From positions 1-52,066 of the forward strand of contig NZ_JAECVR010000024.1 in assembly GCF_016055185.1 (NCBI RefSeq): a stretch of 52,066 bases of DNA, given 5' to 3'. Source of the DNA: Paenactinomyces guangxiensis (GTDB taxonomy: Bacteria > Bacillota > Bacilli > Thermoactinomycetales > Thermoactinomycetaceae). Below are positions 33,243-41,525 of the stretch, one piece after another; positions within the stretch are counted from its first letter, which is position 1, and each line of letters begins with the position of its first letter. The translations under genes and the position numbers were made by a program. The notes under the pieces are model-generated. The model ran no database searches. It was not told the DNA's origin and was given only the letters and a program-made list of their open reading frames with translations.

Positions 33243-34235
33243 ATGGCAATTGACATTCAAGTACAACAGGTCTTAAACAAGATTTATACGAGAATGAGTG
33301 AATTAAATCATCCGCCTTTGGAACAGTTAACCCCCGGCATGTCCCGCTATTATTTTCAAGAGGGAAGGAAATTTTTCGCGAGAGTGCCAGTGGCAGGGGT
33401 TCGGGTGGAAGATCGACGGATTTCCCGAACCGCCCCCGATTTGCCAATCAGGATTTATTCACCGGACGGACGGGGGCCGTTTCCGGTACTTGTATACTTT
33501 CACGGGGGTGGCTGGGTGCTGGGAGACCTGGACAGTTCAGATGATATATGCCAGGCCATCGCAAAAAGATCCCATTGTGTTGTCATCTCGGTCGGTTACC
33601 GTCTTGCCCCGGAACATAAATATCCCGCCCCCGTTCACGATGCGTTTGACGCGATTTGCTGGGCCTTTGAACACATTGAACTTCTGCACGGCGACCCCAT
33701 GCGGCTGGCCGTAGGCGGGGAGAGCGCCGGTGCAAACCTTGCGTGCGCCGCCGCGCTTAAGGCGAGTGAAATCAAAAGCCCGCCGCTTTTTTGCCAGCTT
33801 CTGATCACCCCGGTGACACATTATTCATTTAACACAAAATCATATCGTACAGGCGGAAGCCGAAATTTAACAAGGGAACGAATGATTTGGTTTTGGCACC
33901 ATTATTTGCAGGACCCTGCACAGGGATTAGAGCCGTATGCCTCACCGTTACTGGTTAAAAATCCGGGCAACCTGCCGCCGGCCTTGATTGCGACGGCTCA
34001 ATATGACCCATTGAGAGATGAAGGGGAGGCGTATGCAAACCTGCTTCGCAAACATGGAGTGAATGTCACCTATTTTTGTTTTGCAGGATTGGTGCACAGT
34101 TTTGTTCACATGGCCGGAAATGTGGAATTGGCCAAAAAAGCGTTTGAGAAAATAACAACTGCCTTCTTTCAAATGTTGCACATGCCGGAAAGAAGGGGCA
34201 TTCCACGTCGTTCCGTCCCCTCTTTACAACGGTGA
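33243..34235 (+). CDS. Alpha/beta hydrolase, HSL/acetyl-esterase type
   Basis: A 330-residue esterase: oxyanion HGGGWVLGDLDS, nucleophile GGESAGANLA, Asp in QYDPLRDEGEAYA, His in GLVHSF, the complete HSL-family triad. Full length, no signal peptide. It follows the Fur-controlled acyltransferase on the same strand with ribosome site GAAAGG, so iron regulation is likely. A hydroxamate/citrate siderophore has no ester bond, so it may deacylate a modified siderophore or be an unrelated esterase. Confidence 0.88.
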   Translation: MAIDIQVQQVLNKIYTRMSELNHPPLEQLTPGMSRYYFQEGRKFFARVPVAGVRVEDRRISRTAPDLPIRIYSPDGRGPFPVLVYFHGGGWVLGDLDSSDDICQAIAKRSHCVVISVGYRLAPEHKYPAPVHDAFDAICWAFEHIELLHGDPMRLAVGGESAGANLACAAALKASEIKSPPLFCQLLITPVTHYSFNTKSYRTGGSRNLTRERMIWFWHHYLQDPAQGLEPYASPLLVKNPGNLPPALIATAQYDPLRDEGEAYANLLRKHGVNVTYFCFAGLVHSFVHMAGNVELAKKAFEKITTAFFQMLHMPERRGIPRRSVPSLQR

Positions 34236-34259
34236 TTGACCAGCGAAAGTAAAAACGGA

Positions 34260-34832
34260 TCAATCATTCCAAATCGTTAATATCTCATTTAAGGGTGTGC
34301 GCTCTTTTGCCCGGGGAACCTGGTCAAAGTAACCGATCAGCAGCAGACCGACCACTTTTTCCTGTTCCCGGATGCCCAGTTCAGCTTTGATCGGTTGTAT
34401 CACCTCATCGTCATATGTTTTCCAAACCATGCCAATCTCTTTTTCCCAGGCCAAAAGCTGGATATTATGGATCAATGCTGAGGTGGCGCACAGATCATCC
34501 TCCCATTGGCGGCGCTGATTGCTCTCTTCCATGATGACAAACAAATATACAGGGATGGTTTGTAAATATTGCTCCAGTGCTTTTAACCCCGCTTCGGGCA
34601 AATGAGAATAGGCTTGCAGAGCAAGTTTAATCACCCGTTGTCTTCCATTGCCGTAAACAAGAATAAACCGCCATGGTTCTTTTTGATTGTGAAAGGGAGC
34701 CCAGATGGCGGTTTGCAAAATCTCCTGAAGTTCTTCGGGCGGAACCGGATCGGAACGGAACTGGCGGATGGTCCGGCGTTCCCGTATAAGATCGGCGAGA
34801 GAACGGGCCCCCCGGTTTCTTTTGCTCATCAT
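34260..34832 (-). CDS. Nitroreductase-family FMN oxidoreductase
   Basis: A 190-residue flavin reductase: RERRTIRQFRSDPVPPEEL at the N-terminus (FMN phosphate site), AIWAPFHNQKEPWRFI and the C-terminal EKVVGLLLIGYFDQVP segment. A longer reading starts inside the Fur box; ATG 34832 (or 34829), after GAGGG, is more credible. Convergent with the esterase and under its own Fur box; it may be an iron-stress reductase, for example for ferric siderophore, but the substrate is unknown. Confidence 0.85.
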   Translation of the reverse strand: MMSKRNRGARSLADLIRERRTIRQFRSDPVPPEELQEILQTAIWAPFHNQKEPWRFILVYGNGRQRVIKLALQAYSHLPEAGLKALEQYLQTIPVYLFVIMEESNQRRQWEDDLCATSALIHNIQLLAWEKEIGMVWKTYDDEVIQPIKAELGIREQEKVVGLLLIGYFDQVPRAKERTPLNEILTIWND

Positions 34833-34856
34833 TGTTTCCCTCATATTCGCATTATT

Positions 34857-34875
34857 GATAATGATAACTATTATC
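34857..34875 (-). promoter_or_regulatory. Fur box of the nitroreductase gene
   Basis: GATAATGATAACTATTATC matches 17 of 19 positions of the Fur consensus and is itself palindromic at the ends, 25 bp before the chosen start. Confidence 0.8.
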
Positions 34876-34993
34876 AATAATTATATCTCTTTTTTTGCCC
34901 GGAGCAAATCTAAAATATCAAATAAGGGGAAAATTGATAGTATAACAGTCATCATCACTAAAAATTAAACTGGAAGGAAGCGGATCCATTCAA

Positions 34994-35146
34994 ATGAGTA
35001 TCCCATTATCAGAGATCTCTCAGGCAATCAGTGCGTACGCTGAAAAGTTCCGGAGTTCAGATCTGCAATCTCTACAGCCGCTAGCTGGGGAGGCAGAATC
35101 TTGCCATCCTTTTCACATACTTTCCCAGAAAAAATTTATTTACTAA
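34994..35146 (+). CDS. Doubtful 50-aa ORF
   Basis: ATG to TAA with GGAAGGAAG 14 bases upstream. The peptide (MSIPLSEISQAISAYAEKF ... FHILSQKKFIY) has no known motif. It lies in the 460-bp gap before the DoxX-like gene, where nothing else is evident. It may be a remnant. Confidence 0.2.
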   Translation: MSIPLSEISQAISAYAEKFRSSDLQSLQPLAGEAESCHPFHILSQKKFIY

Positions 35147-35292
35147 AAAATAATCCTCTATGCCAAAGTGCGGTTCAAACAAAGTTTAACTGATGTTAAG
35201 CTTTTATTTTTTTGCTATTAAGGTAGCCTGTATATGATAAGTGAAAGGTTATGGTTAAACACTTCAACTTGATAAGGGTGGTACCTAAACAT

Positions 35293-35781
35293 ATGAAACG
35301 GCTTTGGCGTGTGATGAAGAAGTCTTTTCCTGCTACATTTCGTTTTTTCCTGGGCTTACAGTTTCTTATCTACGGGTTGGCGAAAATCGTAATCGGTCAA
35401 TTTGCCGCTATTGAACCCACGCATAAGATCGCCGGCTTACATCCGGACCCGGAAGGATTTGCTTTAGCCTGGACATTTTTTGCTTATTCCCGAACCTATG
35501 AGATTTTGATTGGGATTGGTGAAATAACAGCTGCGCTTCTTATTATGATCCCCCGTACCTCAACTTTGGGTGCGGCAATTTATTTCCCGATTGCTGCCAA
35601 TGTATTGGCGGTAAACTATTTTTATGGCGTGGGTGTAACTGATTTAAGTCTGGTTCTTGTTATGATGAACCTTGTTCTATTATGGGTGGATCGTAAGAAA
35701 CTGCTGATGATCTTTTGGAAAACAAATCAGATTGAACGGCATCTCCTGGAAATGAAAAAGAAAGGTGAACAGGCGGCATGA
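35293..35781 (+). CDS. DoxX-like membrane protein
   Basis: A 162-residue protein with four predicted membrane helices: FRFFLGLQFLIYGLAKIV, TYEILIGIGEITAALLIMI, LGAAIYFPIAANVLAVNYF and LSLVLVMMNLVLLW. The opening (R.FLGLQFLIYGLAK) and helix pattern suit the DoxX/DoxD-like family; a specific function is unknown. A frame extension to 35251 exists; start 35293 follows AAGGGTGG. A 36-aa membrane peptide gene overlaps its stop codon. Confidence 0.75.
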   Translation: MKRLWRVMKKSFPATFRFFLGLQFLIYGLAKIVIGQFAAIEPTHKIAGLHPDPEGFALAWTFFAYSRTYEILIGIGEITAALLIMIPRTSTLGAAIYFPIAANVLAVNYFYGVGVTDLSLVLVMMNLVLLWVDRKKLLMIFWKTNQIERHLLEMKKKGEQAA

Positions 35782-35888
35782 CTCCATATGTAATCATGTT
35801 ATTGGCAGGTATTTTCATCGTGACTACGATCTATTATCTCTTTCAAGATTTTCGTATGGAAAAAAGAAGAGACCAATCTGCCAAATAG
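35778..35888 (+). CDS. 36-aa small membrane protein coupled to the DoxX-like gene
   Basis: ATGA overlap: its start ATG shares bases with the DoxX-like stop TGA, a sign of coupled translation. The peptide is one membrane helix (YVIMLLAGIFIVTTIYYLF) and a charged tail (RMEKRRDQSAK). It may stabilise or regulate the DoxX-like protein. Too short for homology; position and shape are the evidence. Confidence 0.55.
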   Translation: MTPYVIMLLAGIFIVTTIYYLFQDFRMEKRRDQSAK

Positions 35889-36072
35889 AGTTTTGTATTT
35901 GGGGCAGAGATTTTGGAGTGCTCCTTTCCCGGGTTATTGTCGATATTTCCCGGAAAATAATTGAAGGCAGAACCCATTCCTGTCATCATTTGCCGAAATG
36001 CGACCGCACTTGCTTTTATCTTCCAAGGGGTCAGGAGGTGAATCAGGCTTAAGGTACCAGAATCAAAATAAA

Positions 36073-36102
36073 GAATCGTCACTTTAAAGTTTGAGACGAT
36101 TC
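36073..36102. repeat. Inverted repeat in the DoxX-YjiH intergenic gap
   Basis: GAATCGTC/GACGATTC, 8-bp stem, 14-base loop. No tight T-run on either strand. It may help terminate the DoxX-like transcript; nothing else recognisable occurs in 35889-36140. Confidence 0.35.
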
Positions 36103-36144
36103 CTGTCAGCAAATGGAGGTATATTCTTCTTCACTCCATGACAA

Positions 36145-36178
36145 AACCCCCGCCTTGCTTCAAGTTTTGGCGGGGGTT
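36145..36178 (-). terminator. Terminator of the YjiH gene
   Basis: GC-rich stem AACCCCCGCC/GGCGGGGGTT with a 14-base loop and a short TTTTG on the minus strand, six bp after the YjiH stop. Confidence 0.7.
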
Positions 36179-36183
36179 GTTGA

Positions 36184-37554
36184 TTAGAATATGAGGTGCG
36201 CCATTAAAGCCACAATCGGCAGGGAAATCAGTGTGCGCAGCAAGAAAATAATCAGCAGATCTTTAAAGTTAACAGGCACTTTAGAGCCTAATAACAGGCC
36301 TCCAACTTCAGACATATAGATCAGCTGGTTCACGGAGACACAAGCGATCACAAACCGTGTCATCTCGCTTTCGATGATGCCGCTGCCGATGACAGCGGGG
36401 AGAAACATATCTGCAAACCCGACAACCATCGTTTGTGCAGCTTCACTTGCCTCGGGGATTTGCAACAGTGACAGAAGCGGAACAAACGGTGCACCGAGCC
36501 ATTTAAATACCGGAGTATACTCGGCAATAATAACGGCTGAGGTTCCCAAAGCCATTACGATTGGCAGGACACCGATCCACATGTCGAGAACATTTTTCAT
36601 ACCGTTTATAAATAGTCGGGAGAACCGATTTTCGTTGGCCCGATCTACTGCTTGCTGAATACCCCATTTCCAGATTGAGGTATTGGCAGGAACCGTTTCA
36701 TTTAGGCTTCCAGTTGATCCGTCATAGTTGGTATCCGCTTTGCGGGAGAGTGGTGGAATTCGCGGCAGGATAATCGCTGCCGCAAATCCGGCCAGGGCAA
36801 TGGTCAGATAGTATGGTCCAAACAAATGCCCCAGTTTCACCTGTTCTAACACAACAATCGTAAAGGTAATCGAAACAACTGAGAAGGTGGTACCGATGAC
36901 GGCTGCTTCCCGTTTCGTGTAAAAGCCGTCTTCATATTGCTTGTTGGTGAGCAACACACCAACCGTCCCATCCCCCAGCCAGGAAGCCAGACAGTCGATG
37001 GAGGCGCGTCCGGGAAGGGTAAACAGCGGCCGCATCAGTCTGGTAAACAAAGTGCCAACCATCTCCAGCAGGCCAAAATCCATCAATAAAGGCATAAACA
37101 GACCGGCAAAGATAAAAACGGTGATCAGAACGGGAATCAGGCTTGTGAGCAACATTGCACCCGTGTTTTCCGACCAGATCCATTCGGGCCCCCAGTGAAA
37201 AAGAGTAAGGACAGCAAAGACGGAGCCGAGCACACGAGTGACTACCCACAAAGGTTTTACATCAAACAGATTTTTGAAAAATGGCCGGTCCATAATAAAT
37301 GCAGGCCGTACCCATTTGGCGATCAGAGTGAACAGAACAGTCACCAGCATCAATCCTGTCGCAATAGCCGGCAAGAAGTCGGCAAGCTGTTCTTGCAGCC
37401 AGTTAGCCAGCAGTGCAACCGGGATTGTCATTTTACCTTCAAACTCAATCGGGACCATGAATAAGATAATGCCGATCAAAGAAGGAATAATAAATTTTAG
37501 ATAATTCATAACAGGGGGCGTCTGTGGCAGCGTCTGTGTCTGTGGACTTTTCAT
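36184..37554 (-). CDS. YjiH-family nucleoside-recognition (Gate) membrane protein
   Basis: A 456-residue protein with about ten membrane helices: LKFIIPSLIGIILFMVPIEFEGKMTIPVALLANWL, the Gate-like SWLGDGTVGVLLTNKQYEDGFYTKREAAVIGTTFSVVSI and GFADMFLPAVIGSGI. It matches the YjiH family, which contains nucleoside-recognition Gate domains and is probably a transporter. Two-half layout and length are right for the family. Monocistronic. Confidence 0.85.
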   Translation of the reverse strand: MKSPQTQTLPQTPPVMNYLKFIIPSLIGIILFMVPIEFEGKMTIPVALLANWLQEQLADFLPAIATGLMLVTVLFTLIAKWVRPAFIMDRPFFKNLFDVKPLWVVTRVLGSVFAVLTLFHWGPEWIWSENTGAMLLTSLIPVLITVFIFAGLFMPLLMDFGLLEMVGTLFTRLMRPLFTLPGRASIDCLASWLGDGTVGVLLTNKQYEDGFYTKREAAVIGTTFSVVSITFTIVVLEQVKLGHLFGPYYLTIALAGFAAAIILPRIPPLSRKADTNYDGSTGSLNETVPANTSIWKWGIQQAVDRANENRFSRLFINGMKNVLDMWIGVLPIVMALGTSAVIIAEYTPVFKWLGAPFVPLLSLLQIPEASEAAQTMVVGFADMFLPAVIGSGIIESEMTRFVIACVSVNQLIYMSEVGGLLLGSKVPVNFKDLLIIFLLRTLISLPIVALMAHLIF

Positions 37555-37988
37555 AAATGATCAACACCTTATTTGTTAGTATAAATTTGATATTATGAAA
37601 GCGGATTCATCCCTATTGTAGTATAAACACGGAGCAATGTTGATAATAAAAAAATTGATAAAAAAACCAATTGTATAATTATGATTCGGTGGTTCTAAAG
37701 CCCTTATTATTCTGCATAGATAATGTATTTTTATAATATACGTCTAATAATATAACACATGTTTTTTTCAAACACAAAAAAATAAGGATAGTAAACTTTG
37801 TCAAGATGGTCCCGGATGAGCCACATGTATTTTTTGTTTTCGTCAGCTGCTTCCGAGTCAGTAGGAAGGGTTGCTGCTTGAATCTGACTAACTTTTTATC
37901 CCCTGTTTATACTTTGTTAATTTTTTTGTTATTTGCCGTAGATATTCGTTGTTTACAATCAGACTCAAAGATAAAGGGGGATCATAAA

Positions 37989-38741
37989 GTGGGAATGATT
38001 TTGCAGACCAAACATTTGGTAAAAGAATACGGGACAGGGGATACACGTTTTTATGCGTTAAATGATGTAAATCTGCAAATTGGGGCAGGGGAATTTGTAG
38101 TGATTATGGGCCAGAGTGGTTCCGGAAAATCCACCTTGCTCAATATGCTGTCAGGATTAGACCGGCCCACTTCCGGTGAAATCATCCTGGACGGGATTCA
38201 CCTCAACCGGCTGAATGATGCGGAGCGTACACTGGTACGGCGTGAAAAAATCGGTTTTATTTTTCAATTTTTCAATCTGATCCCTGTGTTAAATGTGTTA
38301 GAAAATGTAACACTGCCATTGAGGTTGGGGGGTGAAAAAAACAAAAAATGGGAACGAAGAGCGAAAGAGTTATTGGCCATAGTAGGATTGAGCGACAAGT
38401 TAACCTCCCGCCCCGCAGAACTTTCCGGAGGGCAGCAACAGAGGGTGGCGATTGCGCGCGCGCTCCTCTCCCGTCCGGCCTTGATTATGGCAGATGAACC
38501 TACGGGAAGTTTAGATTCAAAAACTAGTAAAGATGTGTTGGAATTGCTGAAATCGTGCTGTTCTCAATTTAACCAGACGATCGTGCTGGTAACGCATGAT
38601 GCACAGGTAGCCTCTTTTGCGGAACGGGTGTTGTTTATGAAAGACGGAAGACTGGCAGACGAATTGTTTATTCATCCGGATGAGTCCTTAAGAAGCCAGC
38701 AAATTGCCGAAATTTACCGGAGAATTGAAATGATCGCTTGA
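37989..38741 (+). CDS. Orphan ABC transporter ATP-binding protein (MacB/LolD class)
   Basis: A 250-residue ATPase: Walker [10 protein letters not shown]-loop [14 protein letters not shown], signature LSGGQQQR, Walker [15 protein letters not shown] and VTHD. The [14 protein letters not shown] segment is typical of the MacB/LolD exporter group. Start GTG 37989, eight bases after AAAGGGGG; the frame upstream is hydrophobic nonsense. No FtsX-like permease lies on either side. 37555-37988 is AT-rich and holds nothing else I can identify. Confidence 0.9.
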   Translation: MGMILQTKHLVKEYGTGDTRFYALNDVNLQIGAGEFVVIMGQSGSGKSTLLNMLSGLDRPTSGEIILDGIHLNRLNDAERTLVRREKIGFIFQFFNLIPVLNVLENVTLPLRLGGEKNKKWERRAKELLAIVGLSDKLTSRPAELSGGQQQRVAIARALLSRPALIMADEPTGSLDSKTSKDVLELLKSCCSQFNQTIVLVTHDAQVASFAERVLFMKDGRLADELFIHPDESLRSQQIAEIYRRIEMIA

Positions 38742-38796
38742 TAGTGATTCAAATCCTCTGTTTTACTGGAAACCGATTCGGAATACAGGAGCTAAA

Positions 38797-38838
38797 AACG
38801 CCGATGCCCCCTTAAAAAGGAGTCATCGGCGTTTTTTA
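38797..38838. terminator. Bidirectional terminator between the ABC ATPase and PGA hydrolase genes
   Basis: Stem AACGCCGATG/CATCGGCGTT (10 bp; 38797-38806, 38824-38833) followed by TTTT on the plus strand and by TTTTT on the minus strand. It serves the two convergent genes; the hydrolase stop codon lies in its T-run. Confidence 0.85.
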
Positions 38839-39822
38839 ATAATGTAATCCGGCATAGACATAAGAAGAGAGTTTAGAAGTATTGACGATTTGGATTTTAT
38901 AGTAGCCGCTTGGCAGCCCGGTCAACTGGTGTTTAATAAGCCCTTCTCTAAAGCTGCTTGTTTTGGTCCGGGACATGACCAGGCGGTTATTCTGATCGTA
39001 AACATTAAAGCGAATGGTGACGGAATCGTTAGTGTTGTTAGGATTTTGAACTCCAAGGATATAATCGGATTGATCCAGATAAAATAATTTTCCGCCATTG
39101 ATCCAGGTTGAGGAAGTGAAGTTATCGTAATTAAAATCAAATACCCTTTCATACGGGTTTGCATATGCCGCGGAAATCCCTTGTCTGACAGCTGTTACAA
39201 AATCTTCAAATCGCTCTGGTTTACTGGACAGTTCATCGCGTAATCCTCTGGTTAACTCCATTTGTACACCGGCATGAGTCCTGTTCATATTACAAATATT
39301 TTTAGGATTTGTGCCGGCATATTCAGGTGGAGTTGTTGGTGCAATCTCAAAATTTTTTTCAGCTAACTTTCTGGCGATTATTTCTTTTAAGTAATGGTTG
39401 TTGCCACCCATGTAAACGATTTGCGTGTCCACCCCGGCCGCACCATGTACGGAAACCACTTTGTGGGCTCTGGCTGCCATTTTAACGGCAGCAGGTTCAT
39501 CAAAGTGAGTGGAGGTGATGTGAAGGTCACGATTTTCTCCCGCTGGTTTTTTTCCTTCAAACAGATAAAGGTTGTAATTGTCCCCGGCGATCCCTTCAGC
39601 TATTTTTGAAGTTCCGGGCTCGATTCCCCCGCCATGGATTGCCATAACAGTTACATTGCTTGAGTTTGAACGGGTCCGGATGACATAGTCTTCGCCGATT
39701 TGTTCATTGGCTGCCAGTTCCTCATAATTTTCATATTTGTCAGCAGCGAAGGAAACGGAAGGGAAGCAGAAAGAAGAGACAGTTAAACATAAGGAAGTGA
39801 TTATCATTAGTTGTTTCTTCAT
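38836..39822 (-). CDS. Secreted poly-gamma-glutamate hydrolase (PghP/YjqB-like) with C-terminal extension
   Basis: A 328-residue exported protein: signal peptide 1-27 (ending VSFA), then the PghP domain (about 30-215) with VMAIHGGGIEPGTSKIAEGIAG, STHFDEPAAVKMA, VVSVHG and MNRTHAGVQMELTRGLRDE, the zinc and catalytic motifs of phage/Bacillus PGA hydrolases. Residues 225-328 add a beta-rich domain (FDFNYDNFTSSTWI ... SYVYAGLHY), perhaps wall- or substrate-binding. The enzyme cuts gamma-polyglutamate; no capBCA genes are in the window. Confidence 0.88.
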   Translation of the reverse strand: MKKQLMIITSLCLTVSSFCFPSVSFAADKYENYEELAANEQIGEDYVIRTRSNSSNVTVMAIHGGGIEPGTSKIAEGIAGDNYNLYLFEGKKPAGENRDLHITSTHFDEPAAVKMAARAHKVVSVHGAAGVDTQIVYMGGNNHYLKEIIARKLAEKNFEIAPTTPPEYAGTNPKNICNMNRTHAGVQMELTRGLRDELSSKPERFEDFVTAVRQGISAAYANPYERVFDFNYDNFTSSTWINGGKLFYLDQSDYILGVQNPNNTNDSVTIRFNVYDQNNRLVMSRTKTSSFREGLIKHQLTGLPSGYYKIQIVNTSKLSSYVYAGLHY

Positions 39823-39936
39823 TTAAAAACTCCTTTTCATTTAAACAACAATATGTGGTTAGTATATCAGTAGATATAAAAAAGAGCGATAATCAGGAGA
39901 AATGACAATATTTATTCAAATATGCCTAACAGCAAT

Positions 39937-39977
39937 GTTCAGGAATCAATCCGGTGCGAATCACAGGATGCCTGAAC
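39937..39977 (+). promoter_or_regulatory. Leader hairpin before the ArsB/NhaD gene
   Basis: GTTCAGG/CCTGAAC (7 bp) around 27 bases, followed by a T-rich run (CTTCCTTTTCATTTTTTTG). It sits 120 bp upstream of the transporter start. It could be an attenuator or riboregulator or a stray terminator; I do not match it to a known riboswitch class. Confidence 0.3.
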
Positions 39978-40099
39978 CTTCCTTTTCATTTTTTTGAATG
40001 TTTTCTGTATCATCGGCCCGGGCTGTATAGATTGTATGAATTGGGGGAGTCTGTCATCTAGGGGATTCCCTGTTTATTTTTATGAAGGAGCTGAGCGGT

Positions 40100-41398
40100 T
40101 TGGAACAATCAACATGGGCCATTATTATATTTTTAGCTGTATATGCCTTTCTGATCACTGAAAAAATCAGCCGGAGCGTAGTCGCCCTGGCAGGGGCTGT
40201 CATGATGGTCATCGCAGGTATTTTGGATGTTGAGGCAGCTTTTACGCATTATATTGAGTGGGATACGATCACATTATTAATTGGAATGATGATACTGGTC
40301 GGAATTACCAATAAAACGGGCGTATTTCAATATATTGCAATAAAATCGGCTAAAGCCGCGGGCGGCAATCCGATTCGCATCTTAGTGATTCTTTCATTGC
40401 TGACGGCTGTATTATCTGCTTTGCTCGACAATGTGACAACGGTGTTATTAGTGGTTCCCGTTACCTTTTCCATTACAAGGATCCTGCGGGTCAATCCGGT
40501 TCCGTTCTTAATTTCAGAAGTGGTTGCATCCAATATAGGGGGAACGGCCACCTTGATTGGCGACCCTCCCAATATCATGATTGGGTCAGCCATCAAACAT
40601 TTGACATTTGTCCAGTTTATTATTCACCTTGCCCCGATTGCGGCGGTTATTCTGATTGTTATTTTAGTGCTATTGTATTTCATTTACCGGGGACAATTTC
40701 ATGCAGCGGACAGTATGGAAAAACTAAATGAAATCAATGAACGAGATTATATCCGGGAACCCTTATTAATGAAAAAGTCGCTGGCGGTACTGGCGTTAAC
40801 CATGCTCGGGTTTGTTCTCCATTCTTTTATCCATATTGAGGCATCTGTCATTGCAGTTGCCGGAGCGGCGATATTGATGTTGATTGGGCTGCGTGAAAAT
40901 GAGATTGAAGAAGCGCTAGATTTTGTGGAATGGCAGTCTATTTTCTTTTTCGCAGGCCTGTTTACACTGGTAGGAGGATTGCAAGAGGTTGGGGTGATTA
41001 AGAATTTGGCTGCTCAAGTATTAGAGATTACAGACGGAAATATTCCGCTGGCATCCATTCTCATCCTGTGGGGATCAGGGATTATATCCGGAGTCATCGA
41101 TAATATTCCGTTCGTGGCAACGATGATCCCCTTAATACGGGATATGGCAGCTGGATTAGGGTATTCCATTGCTTCTCCGGAAATCAATACTCTCTGGTGG
41201 TCTCTGGCACTTGGCGCCTGTTTGGGAGGAAACAGTACCATTATCGGCGCTTCTGCCAATGTGATTGTAGCCAGTTTAGCGGCCAGGGAGGGAAAAGGAT
41301 TCAGCTACTGGGAGTTCTTCAAAATTGGCGCGCCTGTTACATTTGTATCTTTAATCATGGCGACCATTTATGTTTACTTTAGATATCTGACCCCCTGA
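40100..41398 (+). CDS. ArsB/NhaD-family ion transporter
   Basis: A 432-residue membrane protein with about 11 helices and two similar halves. Each half has a helix-break motif: SALLDNVTTVLLVVPVTF and, in the second half, GVIDNIPFVATMIPL; GGTATLIGDPPNIMIG and GGNSTIIGASANVIVA are the IT-superfamily loops. Start TTG 40100 is preferred: AAGGAG lies nine bases upstream, inside the longer ATG 40082 reading, which has no ribosome site. It may be a Na+/H+ or arsenite/organic-anion transporter. Confidence 0.85.
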   Translation: MEQSTWAIIIFLAVYAFLITEKISRSVVALAGAVMMVIAGILDVEAAFTHYIEWDTITLLIGMMILVGITNKTGVFQYIAIKSAKAAGGNPIRILVILSLLTAVLSALLDNVTTVLLVVPVTFSITRILRVNPVPFLISEVVASNIGGTATLIGDPPNIMIGSAIKHLTFVQFIIHLAPIAAVILIVILVLLYFIYRGQFHAADSMEKLNEINERDYIREPLLMKKSLAVLALTMLGFVLHSFIHIEASVIAVAGAAILMLIGLRENEIEEALDFVEWQSIFFFAGLFTLVGGLQEVGVIKNLAAQVLEITDGNIPLASILILWGSGIISGVIDNIPFVATMIPLIRDMAAGLGYSIASPEINTLWWSLALGACLGGNSTIIGASANVIVASLAAREGKGFSYWEFFKIGAPVTFVSLIMATIYVYFRYLTP

Positions 41399-41408
41399 CA
41401 AGAGTCTA

Positions 41409-41437
41409 TGCCCTGAACAAGGAGGGGGCTTTTTATG
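41409..41437 (+). terminator. Weak terminator after the ArsB/NhaD gene
   Basis: GCCCT/AGGGGGC stem around GAACAAGG, followed by TTTTT. Short and imperfect. Confidence 0.4.
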
Positions 41438-41525
41438 TTGTTTTCCTGCTATAGTATAATAAAAGCCTTAGCCTTGAACCGGTGAGAGCAAGCGGGAAGG
41501 CCGGTTATAACGGAGGTGGGAAAAT

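Noticed and set aside
37989..38741. Ferric-siderophore uptake ATPase for the schizokinen operon
   Set aside because: Its Q-loop and signature context match the MacB/LolD exporter class rather than FecE/FhuC, and there is no Fur box or binding-protein/permease gene nearby.
39937..39977. Resemblance to a cobalamin riboswitch (CCGGTGCGAATC phrase)
   Set aside because: Only a short stretch matches; the B12-box and the rest of the core are absent and the gene downstream is an ion transporter.
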